Numbered from the stretch's first letter, positions 1 to 11,508 are shown. The stretch: DNA of 64,000 bases from Aedes albopictus (GCF_035046485.1 NC_085138.1:28297047-28361046), one strand, 5' to 3'. Notes: generated from the letters alone by a model not told the origin. Numbers and translations: made by a program.

Positions 1-2
1 TC

Positions 3-3000
3 GCCCCATCGGGAGTATCCGGCCGGCTGAGCCTGATAGTGATTCCCACGGACCGCGAGATGAACCCGCTTCTGGGCCGTGATGGCTTGGATCTCATCTA
101 TCCGGAGTGGAGGAGGATCTTTTCCGATAAGTCCGTAAGTAGCCTACAACCGTCATTTGAATCGGAGTTAAGGACGAAATTCCCTAAAATCGTGTCCGAA
201 ACCGCGAAGGATACAATTACCGGTTTTTCCGCGGAAATCGTTTTAAAACCCAACGCGACGCCGGTGTTTCATAAAGCGTATTCGGTACCCTATTTGCTTC
301 GCGATAAAGTCGAAAGTGGACTAGAGAAGTTGGTCTCAGAAAGAATTCTGGTTCCAGTAAAAACTTCTCCATGGGCTAGTCCAATAGTGAGCGTCCCAAA
401 GAAAGATGGCACAGTGCGCATTTGCCTCGATGGCAAAGCCACTCTCAATCGTTATGTTACCGCTGATCATTACCCTCTTCCAAGAGTGGATGATATTTTG
501 GCCAAAGTGGCCAACTGGAAGGTCTTTTGCAAAATCGATCTTTCAGGTGCATATTTGCAGGTTTCGCTGTCAGAAACGTCTCGTTTGATTTGTACAATCA
601 ATACTCATCGCAGATTATTTAGTTTCACTAGGATGCCATTCGGAATCACATCCGCCCCCGCGATATTTCAGTCGATTATCGACCAGATTTTAGATGATAC
701 ACCAGGAATTGCTTACCTGGATGATATAATAGTAGGTGGATCGTCCATAGACGACTGCCGAAGAAACCTTTTCCAAGTGCTACAAAAGCTCAACGATCAC
801 AACGTCAAAATCAACCTGGCCAAATCACGATTTTTCGAAAATAGTATAGACTATGTCGGCTATACTATCACAAGCGATGGTATTCGCCCTAGCGAATTGA
901 AAGTCAGGGCAATACTCAACGCCCCCGCACCCAGTAACGTTGCTCAATTGCAGTCTTACCTGGGTTTACTTAATTATTATCACCGATTTCTACCCAATCT
1001 GTCGATTGAATTACGTTCCCTATACGACTTGTTAACAAAAAACTGTCGTTTCGTTTGGACTTCAAATTGTCAAGATGCCTTCGAGAAAACCAAGTGTCTT
1101 CTCTTAGAGAACAACTTGCTTGAACCATTTGACCCTTTGAAGCCAATCATCTTAGCTGTCGATGCCAGTTCATATGGTGTCGGGGCCGTCCTTTCACATT
1201 TGGTGAATAACGTAGAAAAACCTGTATGTTTTGCTTCCTCCACCCTCACACCTGCTCAGGCAAATTACGCCCAGGTGCACAAGGAAGCTTTGGCGGTCGT
1301 GTTTGGAATCACCAAGTTCCACAAATACCTATACGGAGCTAAATTTACTTTGGTGACCGATAACACTGCTATAAAGGAGATCTTCAATCCGTCCAAAGGT
1401 ACCTCAGATATCGCTGTGGCCAGATTACAGCGTTGGGCTCTACAGGTAGCAGGTTATCAATACGTCATCGAGCACCGTCCTGGTAAACTCATTAACCATG
1501 CCGATGCCTTATCCCGTTTACCATTACCCGAGAATAATGACATTAAGCATGTCAGTCTCGGTATAAAATGTCTTGCAAATGCTCCTAGCATTGTGAATCT
1601 CGATCTTGTCCGTTCCCATCAGAAGTCAGATGAACTTCTGTCAAAAATCTACAAATTCGTCCAACATGGTTGGCCGAACCAAGTAGAACCTTGTTTGAAA
1701 CCGTATTCTACTCTAAAATCACATTTTGGAATAGATGATGGTGTGCTTTATTTCGATGACAGAGTTGCAATTCCCGAATGTTTGAAGTCTGCAGTCATTC
1801 GGCAACTTCATTCTAATCACGACGGAATCGTTAGGATGAAAATGTTGGGTCGTAGTTACGTTTGGTGGAAACACTTAGACAAAGACCTCAACAATGTAGT
1901 CCAGCAATGCGTTGTTTGCCAACAACGACAGTCAGTCCCTCGTGAACACGTAGATTCGTCCTGGTTAAAGTGTGAACGACCTCTTCAAAGGATTCACTTG
2001 GACCTGTTCCATTTTGAGAGTAATGTGGCTCTTATCATTGTCGATGCTTTTTCTAAGTATATTGACATTCGTCTGCTAAAGTCCAGTAATAGCCTTCAAG
2101 TCATCGAACAAGTTGAGTCGTTTTTTGCATACTTTGGAATTGCTGCAGAAGTGGTCAGTGACAATGGTCCTCCCTTCAATTCAGAGCTATTCGAAACGTT
2201 TCTTAGCGTGAATGGGGCTAAAGTTTCAAAATCACCCCCATATCACCCACAATCGAACGGGTTGGCCGAGAGAGGCGTACGAACCGTTAAAGATTGCCTG
2301 AAGAAATACTTGCTCGATGAAAAATGCAAACCGTTATCATTATCGCGTAAAATCAATCGGTTTTTAATTTCGTATCGTAATACTCCATGCACGGTTATGA
2401 ACCGTACACCGTCGTCCATGCTTTATTCGTATACGCCGCGAACGTTAGTAAATCTCGTTAACCCACGAAAGGTTGAAATCGAAAGCGTTTACCCTAAAAA
2501 CGTGGTTTCTACTAAATGCGTACCGTCAACTAGTTCGAATCATGCGGTGCAATCGACGAAAATGTTTACTGCCGGTGAAAAGGTATTCTATCGGAATCAT
2601 TTTAAAGAAATCGTTCGTTGGATACCCGCGGTCGTTTTGCAAAAGCTCAGTCCTTTAACTTATTTAATTAACGTTGACGGTAATGTAAAAATGGTTCACG
2701 TTAACCAAATTCGGCATTCGGACTTGTCGGACAAGTTTCATCCCTCCATGCCGATCACGCCTAAAGCTCCGCAACCAGCAGAGCAATACGATGAAAGCAG
2801 TAGCGATGACACCGACCAAACCGAAGAATCGATCGAAGCGCAGCCAGACGGTGGTAACCAGAACCAGCCGCAATCAACTGTGGTAGTCGCACCGAGGAAG
2901 AAGTCCCACAGGAAAGCGCCTAAAACCAGGCAACGTGTGCATCAATCTCCGAAGGTGCGTCGTTCGAATCGATTAAAAGGACAGCCGAGACTCATGTACC

Positions 3001-3008
3001 CGAAGTGA
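3..3008 (+). CDS. pol: Ty3/gypsy retrotransposon Pol polyprotein (5'-partial at window edge)
   Basis: Reverse transcriptase, RNase H and integrase of an LTR retrotransposon; it copies element RNA to DNA and inserts it in the nucleus. The frame is open from base 3, so the true start (gag/protease) lies upstream; residues below are counted from base 39. An LLGRD motif near the start marks the usual end of protease. RT carries YLDD at 226-229. RNase H acidic residues are D375, E416, D441 and D489. Integrase has an HHCC zinc finger (H591, H595, C624, C627) and a D655, D708, E744 core with the D,D35E spacing of the family. The C-terminal ~100 residues are Pro/Ser/basic tail without a recognised chromodomain. 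No internal stop is present and a 3' LTR follows 150 bp downstream with no env frame between. Assignment to Ty3/gypsy is firm; the clade is not determined. Confidence 0.95.
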   Translation, partial: APSGVSGRLSLIVIPTDREMNPLLGRDGLDLIYPEWRRIFSDKSVSSLQPSFESELRTKFPKIVSETAKDTITGFSAEIVLKPNATPVFHKAYSVPYLLRDKVESGLEKLVSERILVPVKTSPWASPIVSVPKKDGTVRICLDGKATLNRYVTADHYPLPRVDDILAKVANWKVFCKIDLSGAYLQVSLSETSRLICTINTHRRLFSFTRMPFGITSAPAIFQSIIDQILDDTPGIAYLDDIIVGGSSIDDCRRNLFQVLQKLNDHNVKINLAKSRFFENSIDYVGYTITSDGIRPSELKVRAILNAPAPSNVAQLQSYLGLLNYYHRFLPNLSIELRSLYDLLTKNCRFVWTSNCQDAFEKTKCLLLENNLLEPFDPLKPIILAVDASSYGVGAVLSHLVNNVEKPVCFASSTLTPAQANYAQVHKEALAVVFGITKFHKYLYGAKFTLVTDNTAIKEIFNPSKGTSDIAVARLQRWALQVAGYQYVIEHRPGKLINHADALSRLPLPENNDIKHVSLGIKCLANAPSIVNLDLVRSHQKSDELLSKIYKFVQHGWPNQVEPCLKPYSTLKSHFGIDDGVLYFDDRVAIPECLKSAVIRQLHSNHDGIVRMKMLGRSYVWWKHLDKDLNNVVQQCVVCQQRQSVPREHVDSSWLKCERPLQRIHLDLFHFESNVALIIVDAFSKYIDIRLLKSSNSLQVIEQVESFFAYFGIAAEVVSDNGPPFNSELFETFLSVNGAKVSKSPPYHPQSNGLAERGVRTVKDCLKKYLLDEKCKPLSLSRKINRFLISYRNTPCTVMNRTPSSMLYSYTPRTLVNLVNPRKVEIESVYPKNVVSTKCVPSTSSNHAVQSTKMFTAGEKVFYRNHFKEIVRWIPAVVLQKLSPLTYLINVDGNVKMVHVNQIRHSDLSDKFHPSMPITPKAPQPAEQYDESSSDDTDQTEESIEAQPDGGNQNQPQSTVVVAPRKKSHRKAPKTRQRVHQSPKVRRSNRLKGQPRLMYPK

Positions 3009-3147
3009 ATCGATGAACATTGTATTTCTCTGTACCGTGATGATCAATTCACCTAGAGATAGAAAGAAAAGTATTGTAATTTGTTAAATCAGAAGATTGT
3101 AACGTTAGAAATAAGTGTTTGTTGATTCTTTTGTAAACGAATGTTTA

Positions 3148-3158
3148 GGCGGGAGAAA
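3148..3158 (+). promoter_or_regulatory. Polypurine tract of the gypsy element
   Basis: A short purine-rich run (GGCGGGAGAAA) lies immediately before the presumed 3' LTR. In LTR retrotransposons this is the RNase H-resistant primer for plus-strand DNA. The call rests on position and composition. Confidence 0.6.
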
Positions 3159-3159
3159 T

Positions 3160-3421
3160 TGTAGTATCCCTCGGTTAACTATAATTATGGTACCAACCTT
3201 TATGTACCAAATCACTTTTTTATAGCTGTTGGCTTCTTTAGTCTACGCCAACGGAAGTCGGTCTCTTTCACCATCCGAGGGTTGGACCGATCAGTCGATC
3301 CTAAATTCACTCTTGCATATCCGTGTAAACTAGCGTATCTAATAATCAATAAAGTTAATAGTTAGCAGTATTGTGTCCGCGTGCAATTATTGCTTCTCCG
3401 AAGCCATAGCAGATACTAGCA
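3160..3421 (+). mobile_element. 3' LTR of the Ty3/gypsy element
   Basis: Begins TGTAGTATCC and ends GATACTAGCA, giving TG...CA termini that are imperfect inverted repeats, right after the polypurine tract. An AATAAA-type polyadenylation signal sits near 3349. About 262 bp. The 5' LTR and target duplication are outside the window, so boundaries are inferred from motif and position. Confidence 0.7.
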
Positions 3422-4309
3422 TTAGAAACAAAGTAAAACATTTCAAAAACACAATCATAAAAATCAACTGGGCATGATATTTTGATGCTGCCAAAAAAAA
3501 TCAACTACAATTCCTCGTTTTCATCCACTTCTCGGCATTACACCCGAAAGGCACAACAATAACAATAATAACAACACTAAAGAGCGCACCCTGGATAAAC
3601 GAGCCCCACCGAAAAAGCGTGCAGCAGTATGATAAAATTTAAATTACAATATTTATTTATGCAAATTGATCTTCAACGATCGTTCCCCTGTTTCTCCCTG
3701 TGCTGAGGACGATCATAAACGCGCTGCTGCCAGAGTAACCACCCCTGCTGACTTCCACCGAACCAACAACAACGGACGAAAATCAACCTGTTGTCCAGTC
3801 CGGAACATCTACAGACGACGACGCATTCAGCGGCGATGAAAAATGATCTTTTCGCGCTCGAGTGCTGATCAGATACGACGAGCACACCGTGCCGCGCCTT
3901 CCTCTTTCCTTTGCGCCGCCTCTCTCACATTCCAATCCACTTAATCAGCTCTACCGGTCGGTGGAGCGGTGTATGCTGACCATCGAATGACCGGCATAGC
4001 AGTTGTCGGTTAGGCCCCCCTGTGGAGTATTTCCGCGCACGAGGGTCATTAGGCGCGATTTTGGAGGAGGTTTCGATGCCTTTCTTCTGCATATCTTGCA
4101 TTTTTGTGTTTTCTTTTTAGCGATAACTAAGCCTCTACTGCTACCATTACTTTTGACCATTACGATGTGCTGACATGTCGATTGCAATCTACTACGAGAC
4201 TACCCCAAAGTAATGCCTATACTCCCTTCTGAAGCAGGAATTCCAGATGACAAGTCTACAATTTGAAGACATTTTAACTTCTATAAGGACATTTATTTTC
4301 ATAAATACA
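3422..4309. other. Flanking sequence, no recognised feature
   Basis: Mixed-composition sequence between the gypsy LTR and the next interspersed repeat. Short frames on the minus strand (3673-3885, 3951-4187) lack recognisable domains and are not annotated as genes. Confidence 0.5.
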
Positions 4310-4526
4310 CTAGCTGTCCCGGCAAACGTCGTACTGCCTGCCTACTGTGTTTTTTGACATGCAACTCCATAGGGAAGTCTCCCGCGAAGGTATCTGTATG
4401 GGAGCCCCCCCGTTCCAGAGACCGGTGAGGTCTCACACCATGCTAAGAACCTTCCCCGGTCTCAAACCCCCCTGCATACAAAATTTGAAGCCGATCGGTT
4501 CAGTAGTTTCCGAATCCATAGCGGTC

Positions 4527-4569
<43 letters not shown>

Positions 4570-4590
4570 AATTCATTTTTATATATATAG
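4310..4590 (+). mobile_element. Short interspersed element with CTAGCTGTCCCGGCAAACG head and (ACAG)n tail
   Basis: Starts CTAGCTGTCCCGGCAAACG and ends in a microsatellite followed by a TATATATATAG-type tail. The same head recurs at 13227 and 26363, which shows an interspersed family. I recognise this head as widespread in arthropod genomes but cannot assign a class with certainty (a non-LTR-like 3' end or SINE is plausible). An open frame across it (4347-4658) is a by-product. Confidence 0.65.
4526..4569. repeat. (ACAG)n microsatellite
   Basis: About eleven near-perfect tetranucleotide units inside the interspersed element at 4310-4590. This is the characteristic variable part of that element and is absent from the copy at 13227. 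Confidence 0.95.
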
Positions 4591-4669
4591 ATTTTGAAAA
4601 ATCCATAGAATTAACGAAATTTTTTATTGGTATTTCGCAATATCCAGTACTACGTTAAATGTTTAATTA

Positions 4670-5835
4670 TTTTTCCACAGGATCATTGAAACCCTTGAAA
4701 TATCCTGTAGGAAATCCTAGAGGGAAACCCTGGGACAACTTGTTTTCCTGGATTTTCCTGGATGAGTTCGTGGAGAACTCCCAAATAACGGAATCCTTGA
4801 AAAATCCTAGAATTCACCTCATTGGAATCTTGGAATCTCTGGTTGAATTGCCTGGAATGTGTTCAAAAAGAAATATCTGGAAAAAATCGATAAGAAATTC
4901 CAAGAGGAATTCCTGGTGCAGAGGAATTCCAAAAGAATCTGTCTTGAGTGAATTCCTGAAGGATTCCCAGGAGAAATGGCTGAAGGAATTCCTGGAGTAA
5001 GTATTGTAAGAATTCTTGATTGAATCCCTGAATAAACTCATGAAGAAACTGCTGGAGGGATGCCCGAACGAACTCCCGGAACAATTTTAGGCAATTTCTT
5101 GGAGAAACTCCAAAACAAATTTCTTAGAGAAATTCCTACAAAAAATTTGGAAGGAGATCCCTGATGAAATTCCTAGAGAAATCCTTGGATAAGTCCTAAA
5201 ACGATCGTTGCAGGAAACCCTTGAGGCATTCCCAGAGAAATTTCTATTTTTGGATGAATCCCTGAAGGGCTTTCCGAAGGAACACCCTTGGAAAACTCCT
5301 AGAAGAATCTCTGGAGCAGTTTCTTAAGAATGCATGGATTGGATAACTTCTTGAAGAATTTCTTGGAGAAAAAAAAAAGACTCAAGATAGGTTCCTGAAA
5401 GAATCGCAGGACGAATTTCTGCAGGTATTTCTTTGCAGGAGCGGCAGGGGGTATACTTGAAGGAATTCATAGATGATTTTTTGAGCAAATCCGTGGATGA
5501 ATTTCTGAAGGGTTTCTTGGAGACAAATGTGAAAGAATTCTTGGATGCCTTCTTGGAGAAATTCCTATAGAGCATTTATGGACAAATTCCTGGCACATTC
5601 CTCGAAGAATTCCTGGTGGTGTCCGTGTGGAAATCCCTGGAGCAATTCCTGAAGAAATCCTTAGAGGAATCCTTGAAAGAACTCCTGGAGAAATCCTTGG
5701 AGAAATGCCTGAAGCAATCCATGGAGAAATTTCTGGGATAAAAATCGTAGGAGTGTCGCTGAGTTAATTCCTGGAGGAATCCTTAAGAAATACCAGGAGG
5801 AATTCTTAGAATTTCGGAGAACTCCTGGAAGAATT
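4670..5835 (+). repeat. 12-bp minisatellite array (GGAATTCCTGGA-type)
   Basis: Diverged tandem repetitions of a ~12-bp unit resembling GGAATTCCTGGA/GAAATCCCTGAA. Because the unit is 3n long, frames stay open on both strands and read as NSWRNSWR- or FLQEFLQ-like peptides. The part 5400-5570 is closely similar to 18120-18300, including a GCAGGAGC landmark, so the family also spreads as longer blocks. Confidence 0.9.
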
Positions 5836-6141
5836 CTATTACAAATAAAAATAAATAGAAAAAAGCATAGCCCACGTTGGATGCCGTGTTACGAACAAAT
5901 AATTGTGGAACCTATAAATGTTCTATTTTGTTTTTCGTTACAAAACATAGATATAACATTAAAAATGCACAGTTAAAAACAACATCACGAATTCACACTT
6001 ACATCACAAAACATTCCCGGCTATTCCCAAATGAATGACAATTTACGCCCACAGGATGACGAAGTTTCATTTATTGGTTTTGTTCAATCAGTCAATCCTG
6101 GAACAGTGTTTTGTTTGGCTGATTGCATTCTCGTTAACGGT
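5836..6141. other. Unclassified AT-rich spacer
   Basis: No tandem structure, coding domain or element end recognised between the minisatellite and the foldback element at 6142. Confidence 0.4.
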
Positions 6142-6272
6142 AGTCCTGTTCAATGAAGCAGGTTGAACATGGGTGAAGTTGCTGCATCCTGCTCTTCCCC
6201 GTTTGTTGTCGGATGGGTAAGATCAGGATGAGCTACTTCGACAATGTTCAACCTACTTCATTGAACGGAACT
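6142..6272. mobile_element. Foldback MITE, AGTCCTGTTCAA family (copy 1)
   Basis: Left end AGTCCTGTTCAATGAA and right end TTCATTGAACGGAACT are inverted repeats, with further internal pairing (GGTTGAACATG against CATGTTCAACC-like). The same family occurs at 52789-53128. No transposase, so non-autonomous. Confidence 0.75.
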
Positions 6273-6560
6273 AGTATTTGTTCTACTTATATTCATAGCA
6301 TGATTTTGTCTAGGAAAACTAATCCTAAAAGGGCCACCACGAGTCGGGTTTAATGCAAGACGGCTGCATTTTGATGTCTCTGTTAGGAAACGGTTGCCTG
6401 TCTTGCAGTTATTTGTCACCAGAAATGATCTGAAAGTATGCAACCACTCCGGTTGCTAGGGCGGTATTCTTTCTGAATGATAGAAGAGCCCTATAAATGC
6501 TTATTAAAATTAATAAAATGTTCACAAGTTAAAATCTAACATACAACAGAAAAATAAAAT
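6273..6560. other. Unclassified sequence
   Basis: Non-tandem sequence with one short minus-strand frame (6258-6443) lacking recognised domains. Confidence 0.4.
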
Positions 6561-6815
6561 TGGTAACAATTCCTGGAGTATCCCTGGAAGAATCCATGGA
6601 AGAATTCCTAAAGTAATCCCTGGATGAATCCCTAGAGATATCTTTGAAGGAATGCCTGTAGGAATCCCAGAAGGAATTTCTAAAGTAATCTCTGGATAAA
6701 TTCCTTGAGGAATCTCTGGGAGAATTCTTGGAAGAATTTCTCCTGGAGGAATCCATGGAATAAATTCCGAGAGGAATTTCTGGGGAATTCCTGGAGGAAA
6801 CCCTGAAGCAGGGTT
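6561..6815 (+). repeat. 12-bp minisatellite array
   Basis: Same GGAATCCCTGGA-type unit as at 4670-5835. The minus-strand frame 6522-6827 reads as PGIPPGI-like repetition and is explained by the repeat. Confidence 0.9.
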
Positions 6816-8570
6816 CCTGATTTCCACTTTTCATCTTCTTCCCCATTCGAAGACAGTCAGCAGCGAACGGTTGTCGCTTGAGTTCGTGTGTGTGCTTGTC
6901 AGCGACGACAGCAAACTCCGGCGAACGGTGGGAAGTCACGGCCTCGCTATAGTAAAGAGAGGCGTCAAGCAACGCGTGTAGCTCACTTGAGCAGAAACTC
7001 TTGGACGCGTCAAAAGACGCGTGCTATGATATAGTGAAGAGTTTTTGCAAGCTACTCTTGCATTCTTTGCCAGCTACAATTTACTGCAAAACATTTGAAA
7101 AGAGTTTATTTTTAAATCGTTAGGCCGGAATAAATATTAATTTCATCTTTTGTCACAGCGCTCTTGGATTGGTCAAGGGAGGGTGGGGGGAGGGGAGGGG
7201 GGGGGGTGATAAATAAATGTAAAAATTAAAAACTCGTCAGTATTCAAAAAAAAATTAAAAACTTTCTAAATTATTCAAAAAAAAAATTTAAATATTTTTA
7301 TCTCCTCGAACCTTGGAACTTGTACGAATTTTTTTTTTATTTCCCCCTTCAAGAATTTTGGAAATTTTCGAGGGAAAGGGGGGTGGTGACAAAAGAAAAA
7401 AAAGTAACATTTGTTCCGGCCCTAAAATGGAAAAAAATGTGATTCAAATATTTTTCGCCGCTTATTAGCATCTCATATTGAGCTATTTAGCATAAATTAC
7501 TGGTGTCTCAGGCAGAGTGATGACACAAAAAATGAGGATCTTTATGAAAAAAAACGTAACGGATGGATCAGGAGGAAGATTTAAAAGCTCGATTTTGTGT
7601 TACGTAATGAATGGAAAATATTTTCGAAACCCAAAACTATATCTTTCCGGTGATGCGGAACCTACTGAAATTGAACGCCAGAATTTTTTAATGCTATTGT
7701 ATCTCGATTTGTATACCTTTTGGCCTTAGGGTATTTTCTAATGTTAAGCTTAATTTTAGTTGAGCCGTTTCTGTCAAAATCAATCAGTGTTGATAGCGGT
7801 TTTCTCGAAAACACGGGCGAAATCAGAGCTTCCACATCAATAGCCATTTTGATGAAAATCAAACACAAGCGGCAAAAGCGTCCACACGCGCGTGAAAGCA
7901 CTTGACCGAGTGGTTGGACGCCTGAAAAGACGCTTTGCAACGCGCTCACTATTGCCGTTTTTCTTTTTGAACCTGGGTTGGAACTGGATTGGCGGAAAAT
8001 GTGTAAACAACCAACGTCAAACAAAGTATGACAGGTATGTGCGTCTTGTCAAATGTTTTCTAGGTACGCTCAGCAAAACAGCTCACACGCGCATACACAC
8101 TCTCTCGCACACTCCTCTCTTTACTCTTAACTATAGCATCGCCCTCACACTTGGAAATTATTCATTCGTCCACATTCGCATCGCAAGCGAATGCGATTCG
8201 TGAGTGATGCGATTGATATTGTGCATACGAATTATTGATGTTTTCGAATGATTTTCTTTGCTAATCTAGCATTTCAGCGACAATACAGTAAAAATGTATG
8301 CATTACATGCAGAAATTCTCTTCTACTTATGATAATAGCCGCTTCGATCGTTCACCAGTATTCTTCACCATTCGCCATTCATTCATTCGCTTGCGATCCA
8401 AACTGCGACGAATGGCAACGAATATTCATGTCAAGCAGCTGGCTCATCGCTTCCCACTGGTGATGGGGTTGCGTGTTTGATCACGACGATACGTTTGCTG
8501 CATCTTTCTCGATTCGCTTCAGCAAAGAGGAGTGAATATGAATGGAGTGAGGCGAATATACCGATCCTTG
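6816..8570. other. Mostly non-tandem sequence with a diverged direct repeat
   Basis: Two ~60-bp segments, near 6978-7033 and 7883-7940, are diverged direct repeats sharing CACTTGA, TTGGACGC and AAAAGACGC blocks about 900 bp apart, so a degraded mobile element is possible. 7180-7210 is a G-run and 7230-7400 is A/T homopolymer-rich. Frames at 7517-7729, 7662-8024 and 7892-8203 have no recognisable domains. Confidence 0.4.
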
Positions 8571-9640
8571 CCCTGAAGTAATTTCTGGAAAAATATCTAT
8601 AGGGATTTTTGGAGGAATGCCCGGAGAAATTCCTAGAGGAATCCCTGAAGAAATTATAGGAGATATCACAGGAGAAATCATTGGAGGAATCCCTAAATGA
8701 TTCTCTGAGGGATTCCCTGAAGAAATTCCTTGAAGAATCACTGGAGCAATTCCTGGAGGAATTTTGGAATCTCTATGGAAACATTTGGGTAAACTCTAGA
8801 AGAATTCCTGGAGGAATCCCTGCATAAATTCCCGGAGGAATCTGCGGAGGAATTCTTTGCGGAAGCTTTGAAAGGATTTCTGGAGAAACCAGGGAGGAAT
8901 CCATAGAGAAATGCGTGGAGAAATTCGGTTTTCTGGAGGAATTGCTAAGGGGATCCCTTAGCCATTCTTGGACTATTTCTTGGACAAATATCTGGATGAG
9001 TGCCTGAAAGAATTCCAGTAGCAACTCCTGAAGGAATCTTTAGAAGAGTTCCTGGAGGAATCCTTGAATGATTTTTTTAATAATCGCTGGAGTTGCTCCA
9101 GAAAGAATCCCAGAAGGAGGTTCCAAATGAAATCCTGGAGAAATTCCTGTGTGAATCTCAGGAGGAATTCTGGGAAGAATATTTGAAGGATTTCCTAAAG
9201 AAACCCCATGAGGAATTCCTCAGGCAATAACAGGAGAGCTTTCTAACGAATTCCCGGAAGAACTTCTGTTCTAGAAAAAAAAGTCTGAAGGAATGCATGT
9301 CTGCAGTAATTTCAGTTAGAATTAGTGATGGAATCTCTGGATGGACTAAACAAACTTACAGCGATTTGAAGGAATTGCTTGTTTATTGTTTAAATAATTT
9401 CTGGGTAAAATTTCTGGAAGAATTCCTGGAAGTAATTCCTGAACAAATACTTCGAATAATTTTAGATGGAATTATTGGAACATCCTCTAGTGGAATTCTT
9501 TAAGAAATATATATATGGAGAAATCCCTAAAAAAATCTTCGAAAAAAAAACTTGCAGAAATGCCTGAAAGGATTTCTGGTGACATCTCTTTGGGAATCCG
9601 TGGAGAAATTCCTAAAAGAATCGTCGAAAAATGGACTGGA
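8571..9640 (+). repeat. 12-bp minisatellite array
   Basis: Long run of the GGAATTCCTGGA unit with substitutions and indels. Around 9290-9400 it is interrupted by less repetitive sequence, then resumes. Confidence 0.88.
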
Positions 9641-9664
9641 ACAATTACTGCAAGAACCACTTAA

Positions 9665-9926
9665 CCCTTCAGGACGCGTACTGTTGTAAAAAGTATAACA
9701 CAGCCAAAAAACCTCACTCCCCAGTCAACACACGATTGCATATGATGTTCGACAGGATGAAAAAGTGGAGGCGATATACACACACAGTTATATTGAAGCA
9801 GGTACGCATATGACCTCCGCTTTAGCATCCTATTCAACATCATATAAGACTTTGTGTTAGCTGGGTCGCTGTATACAACGCGAGCGCGGTGAAGTTTGGA
9901 TGCTTGATGGCGCGCGTCCTGAATGG
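9665..9926. mobile_element. piggyBac-like MITE flanked by TTAA
   Basis: TTAA at 9661-9664 and 9927-9930 flank termini CCCTTCAGGACGCG and CGCGTCCTGAATGG, which are inverted. The interior continues as an imperfect palindrome (9737-9780 against 9805-9848). TTAA duplication and a CCC-start are piggyBac hallmarks. There is no transposase frame. Confidence 0.75.
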
Positions 9927-9930
9927 TTAA

Positions 9931-10200
9931 GATATCCCAGAATTTTTTCAAGAATCTTTTTCAAGGAGATCTCTGGAGTAAACGATGATGGAATCGCTGA
10001 AGGAAGCTGTTGGAAATATGGAGAGATTCTTCGATGCATCATTGCAGAAGTATCTGTAAGAATGTTTGAAAGAATCGTGGAAAGAATTTCTGAAGCATTT
10101 CTTGGAACAAGCCCTGAAACAATCACTATCGGAACCCCGCCAGACGTCAATGGAAGAATTTATGAAGGAGGAATGCCTAGAGAAGCCTCCCGGGTGGGGG
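9931..10200 (+). repeat. Degenerate 12-bp minisatellite
   Basis: Recognisable but diverged GAATCTCTGGAG-like units on the far side of the TTAA element. This suggests the element inserted into a larger minisatellite field (8571-10200). The frame 9900-10208 is explained by the repeat and the element end. Confidence 0.65.
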
Positions 10201-10960
10201 AAGCTTAATAATAGTATATTTTGATAATATCAACCATTTACTTCTAGAACACCATCATCATATCATGTTTAGATCTTGTAAGATCTAACCAATAGCAGCG
10301 AGCTATTCGTTTAATCTTGAAATATCAAATTTTGATATGTTTCAGATGCTTTCAGGAACATTTCTTAAATAATGTCTCTTTTAGCAATCAAACTAATATC
10401 ACGTTTTGATCGCTAGTACTTCACCTCTACCGAGCTCTCGAGAAATTTCTGAAGAAATACCTGAATGAATTTCTGAAGGTGTCCCTGGAGGAATTCATGA
10501 AAAATTCTAGGGTTGTAGGTCTTAGAACGAAATTAGCTGACATTAAATAATATTGATAATTCGTGAAATTTGAGCTACTATTAGTAAGCAGCATATGGTT
10601 CTAGAAGTTCTTTCTCTATTCCCGAAACCGGTGGCGGCATATCCAGAAAATTTGCCATGTTGTACCGTCTTACCCCGTTGGTTCGACACGTTTTAATACG
10701 ACACTTTTTAATTCGTACCCCCCTTATTCGACAAGTGTCGAATTATAAAGTGTTCAAATGTCACAGCGTTGTACACTGTAAATGCAAAACAGATTGATAT
10801 TGCGCTTATACCCTCTGCGGAAGATATCGACGAAAAATCAAACCGTCAAGCTTCGATCATTTTGACATTTGCCTTTGCGGCGTGTGAGAGAAAGAGAGTG
10901 AATGTAAAAACTCATGATCCTCTCACTCATTTGAAATTCGAAGTTTGACCGATTTGACTG
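10201..10960. other. Unclassified sequence with minisatellite fragment and a TE relic
   Basis: 10438-10515 holds a few 12-bp units. 10665-10755 carries TTACCCCGTTGGTTCGACAC-like sequence related to 21375-21445 (GTCGTATTAACGGGGTAA), probably relics of one element family. The remainder is non-repetitive with no gene recognised. Confidence 0.5.
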
Positions 10961-10968
10961 GTTTGACT

Positions 10969-11131
10969 TACAGTCACTATATACACAGTCTGGCGGACTG
11001 TCACTTTCGACCGGAGCCAATCGAGCATGACGTCATAGTGTCCACACCGATAAATGCTACACCGTGACGTCATGCTCGATTGGCTCCGGTCGAAAGTGAC
11101 AGTCCGCCAGACTGTATATATAGTGACTGTA
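10969..11131. mobile_element. hAT-like MITE with 8-bp target duplication
   Basis: Nearly palindromic 163-bp element: arms of ~65 bp begin TACAGTCACTATATA, with ATGACGTCAT near the centre. It is flanked by identical GTTTGACT at 10961-10968 and 11132-11139, the 8-bp size typical of hAT insertions. The arms differ at very few positions, so it is young. It lies 27 bp upstream of the spliced gene relic. Confidence 0.88.
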
Positions 11132-11188
11132 GTTTGACTCAGCTTCTTTGTTTTTCAGAATTAGTGAAATGAAAACAATAATCGGTAG

Positions 11189-11258
11189 GTAAGTTAACAC
11201 TTTTTATGAAAAATCTGGTGAATTCCAGTGAAATAATTAATTAAAATAAAATCAGCAG
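11189..11258 (+). other. Candidate short intron in gene relic
   Basis: GTAAGT donor and AATCAGCAG acceptor, 70 bp, AT-rich. The signal is clear but it is unproven that it is spliced. Confidence 0.45.
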
Positions 11259-11448
11259 GAAAAATCTTGGTGCACAAAGCGGTTGTCTTCAAAATGGTAC
11301 CGGACAAGCATCGAGGAGGTCTCAACAACGGTTGCATGTCCGGCCGGCAGCGACTCAAGCCAGGTGGACCGAAAGGCGTCAATACCCGGAACATGGGAAC
11401 AATTTACAATGCCATCCAGCTAAGTGACAACCAAGATTTTAATTGTAG

Positions 11449-11508
11449 GTAAGTGTAATTTCATTAGCAACGATACCCAGTAGGATACATTGGCATACTT
11501 ATTATCAG
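11449..11508 (+). other. Candidate short intron in gene relic
   Basis: GTAAGT donor and ATTATCAG acceptor, 60 bp. Removing it keeps the exon 2 frame open into exon 3 with an AG|G split codon, which favours a real ancestral intron. Confidence 0.5.
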
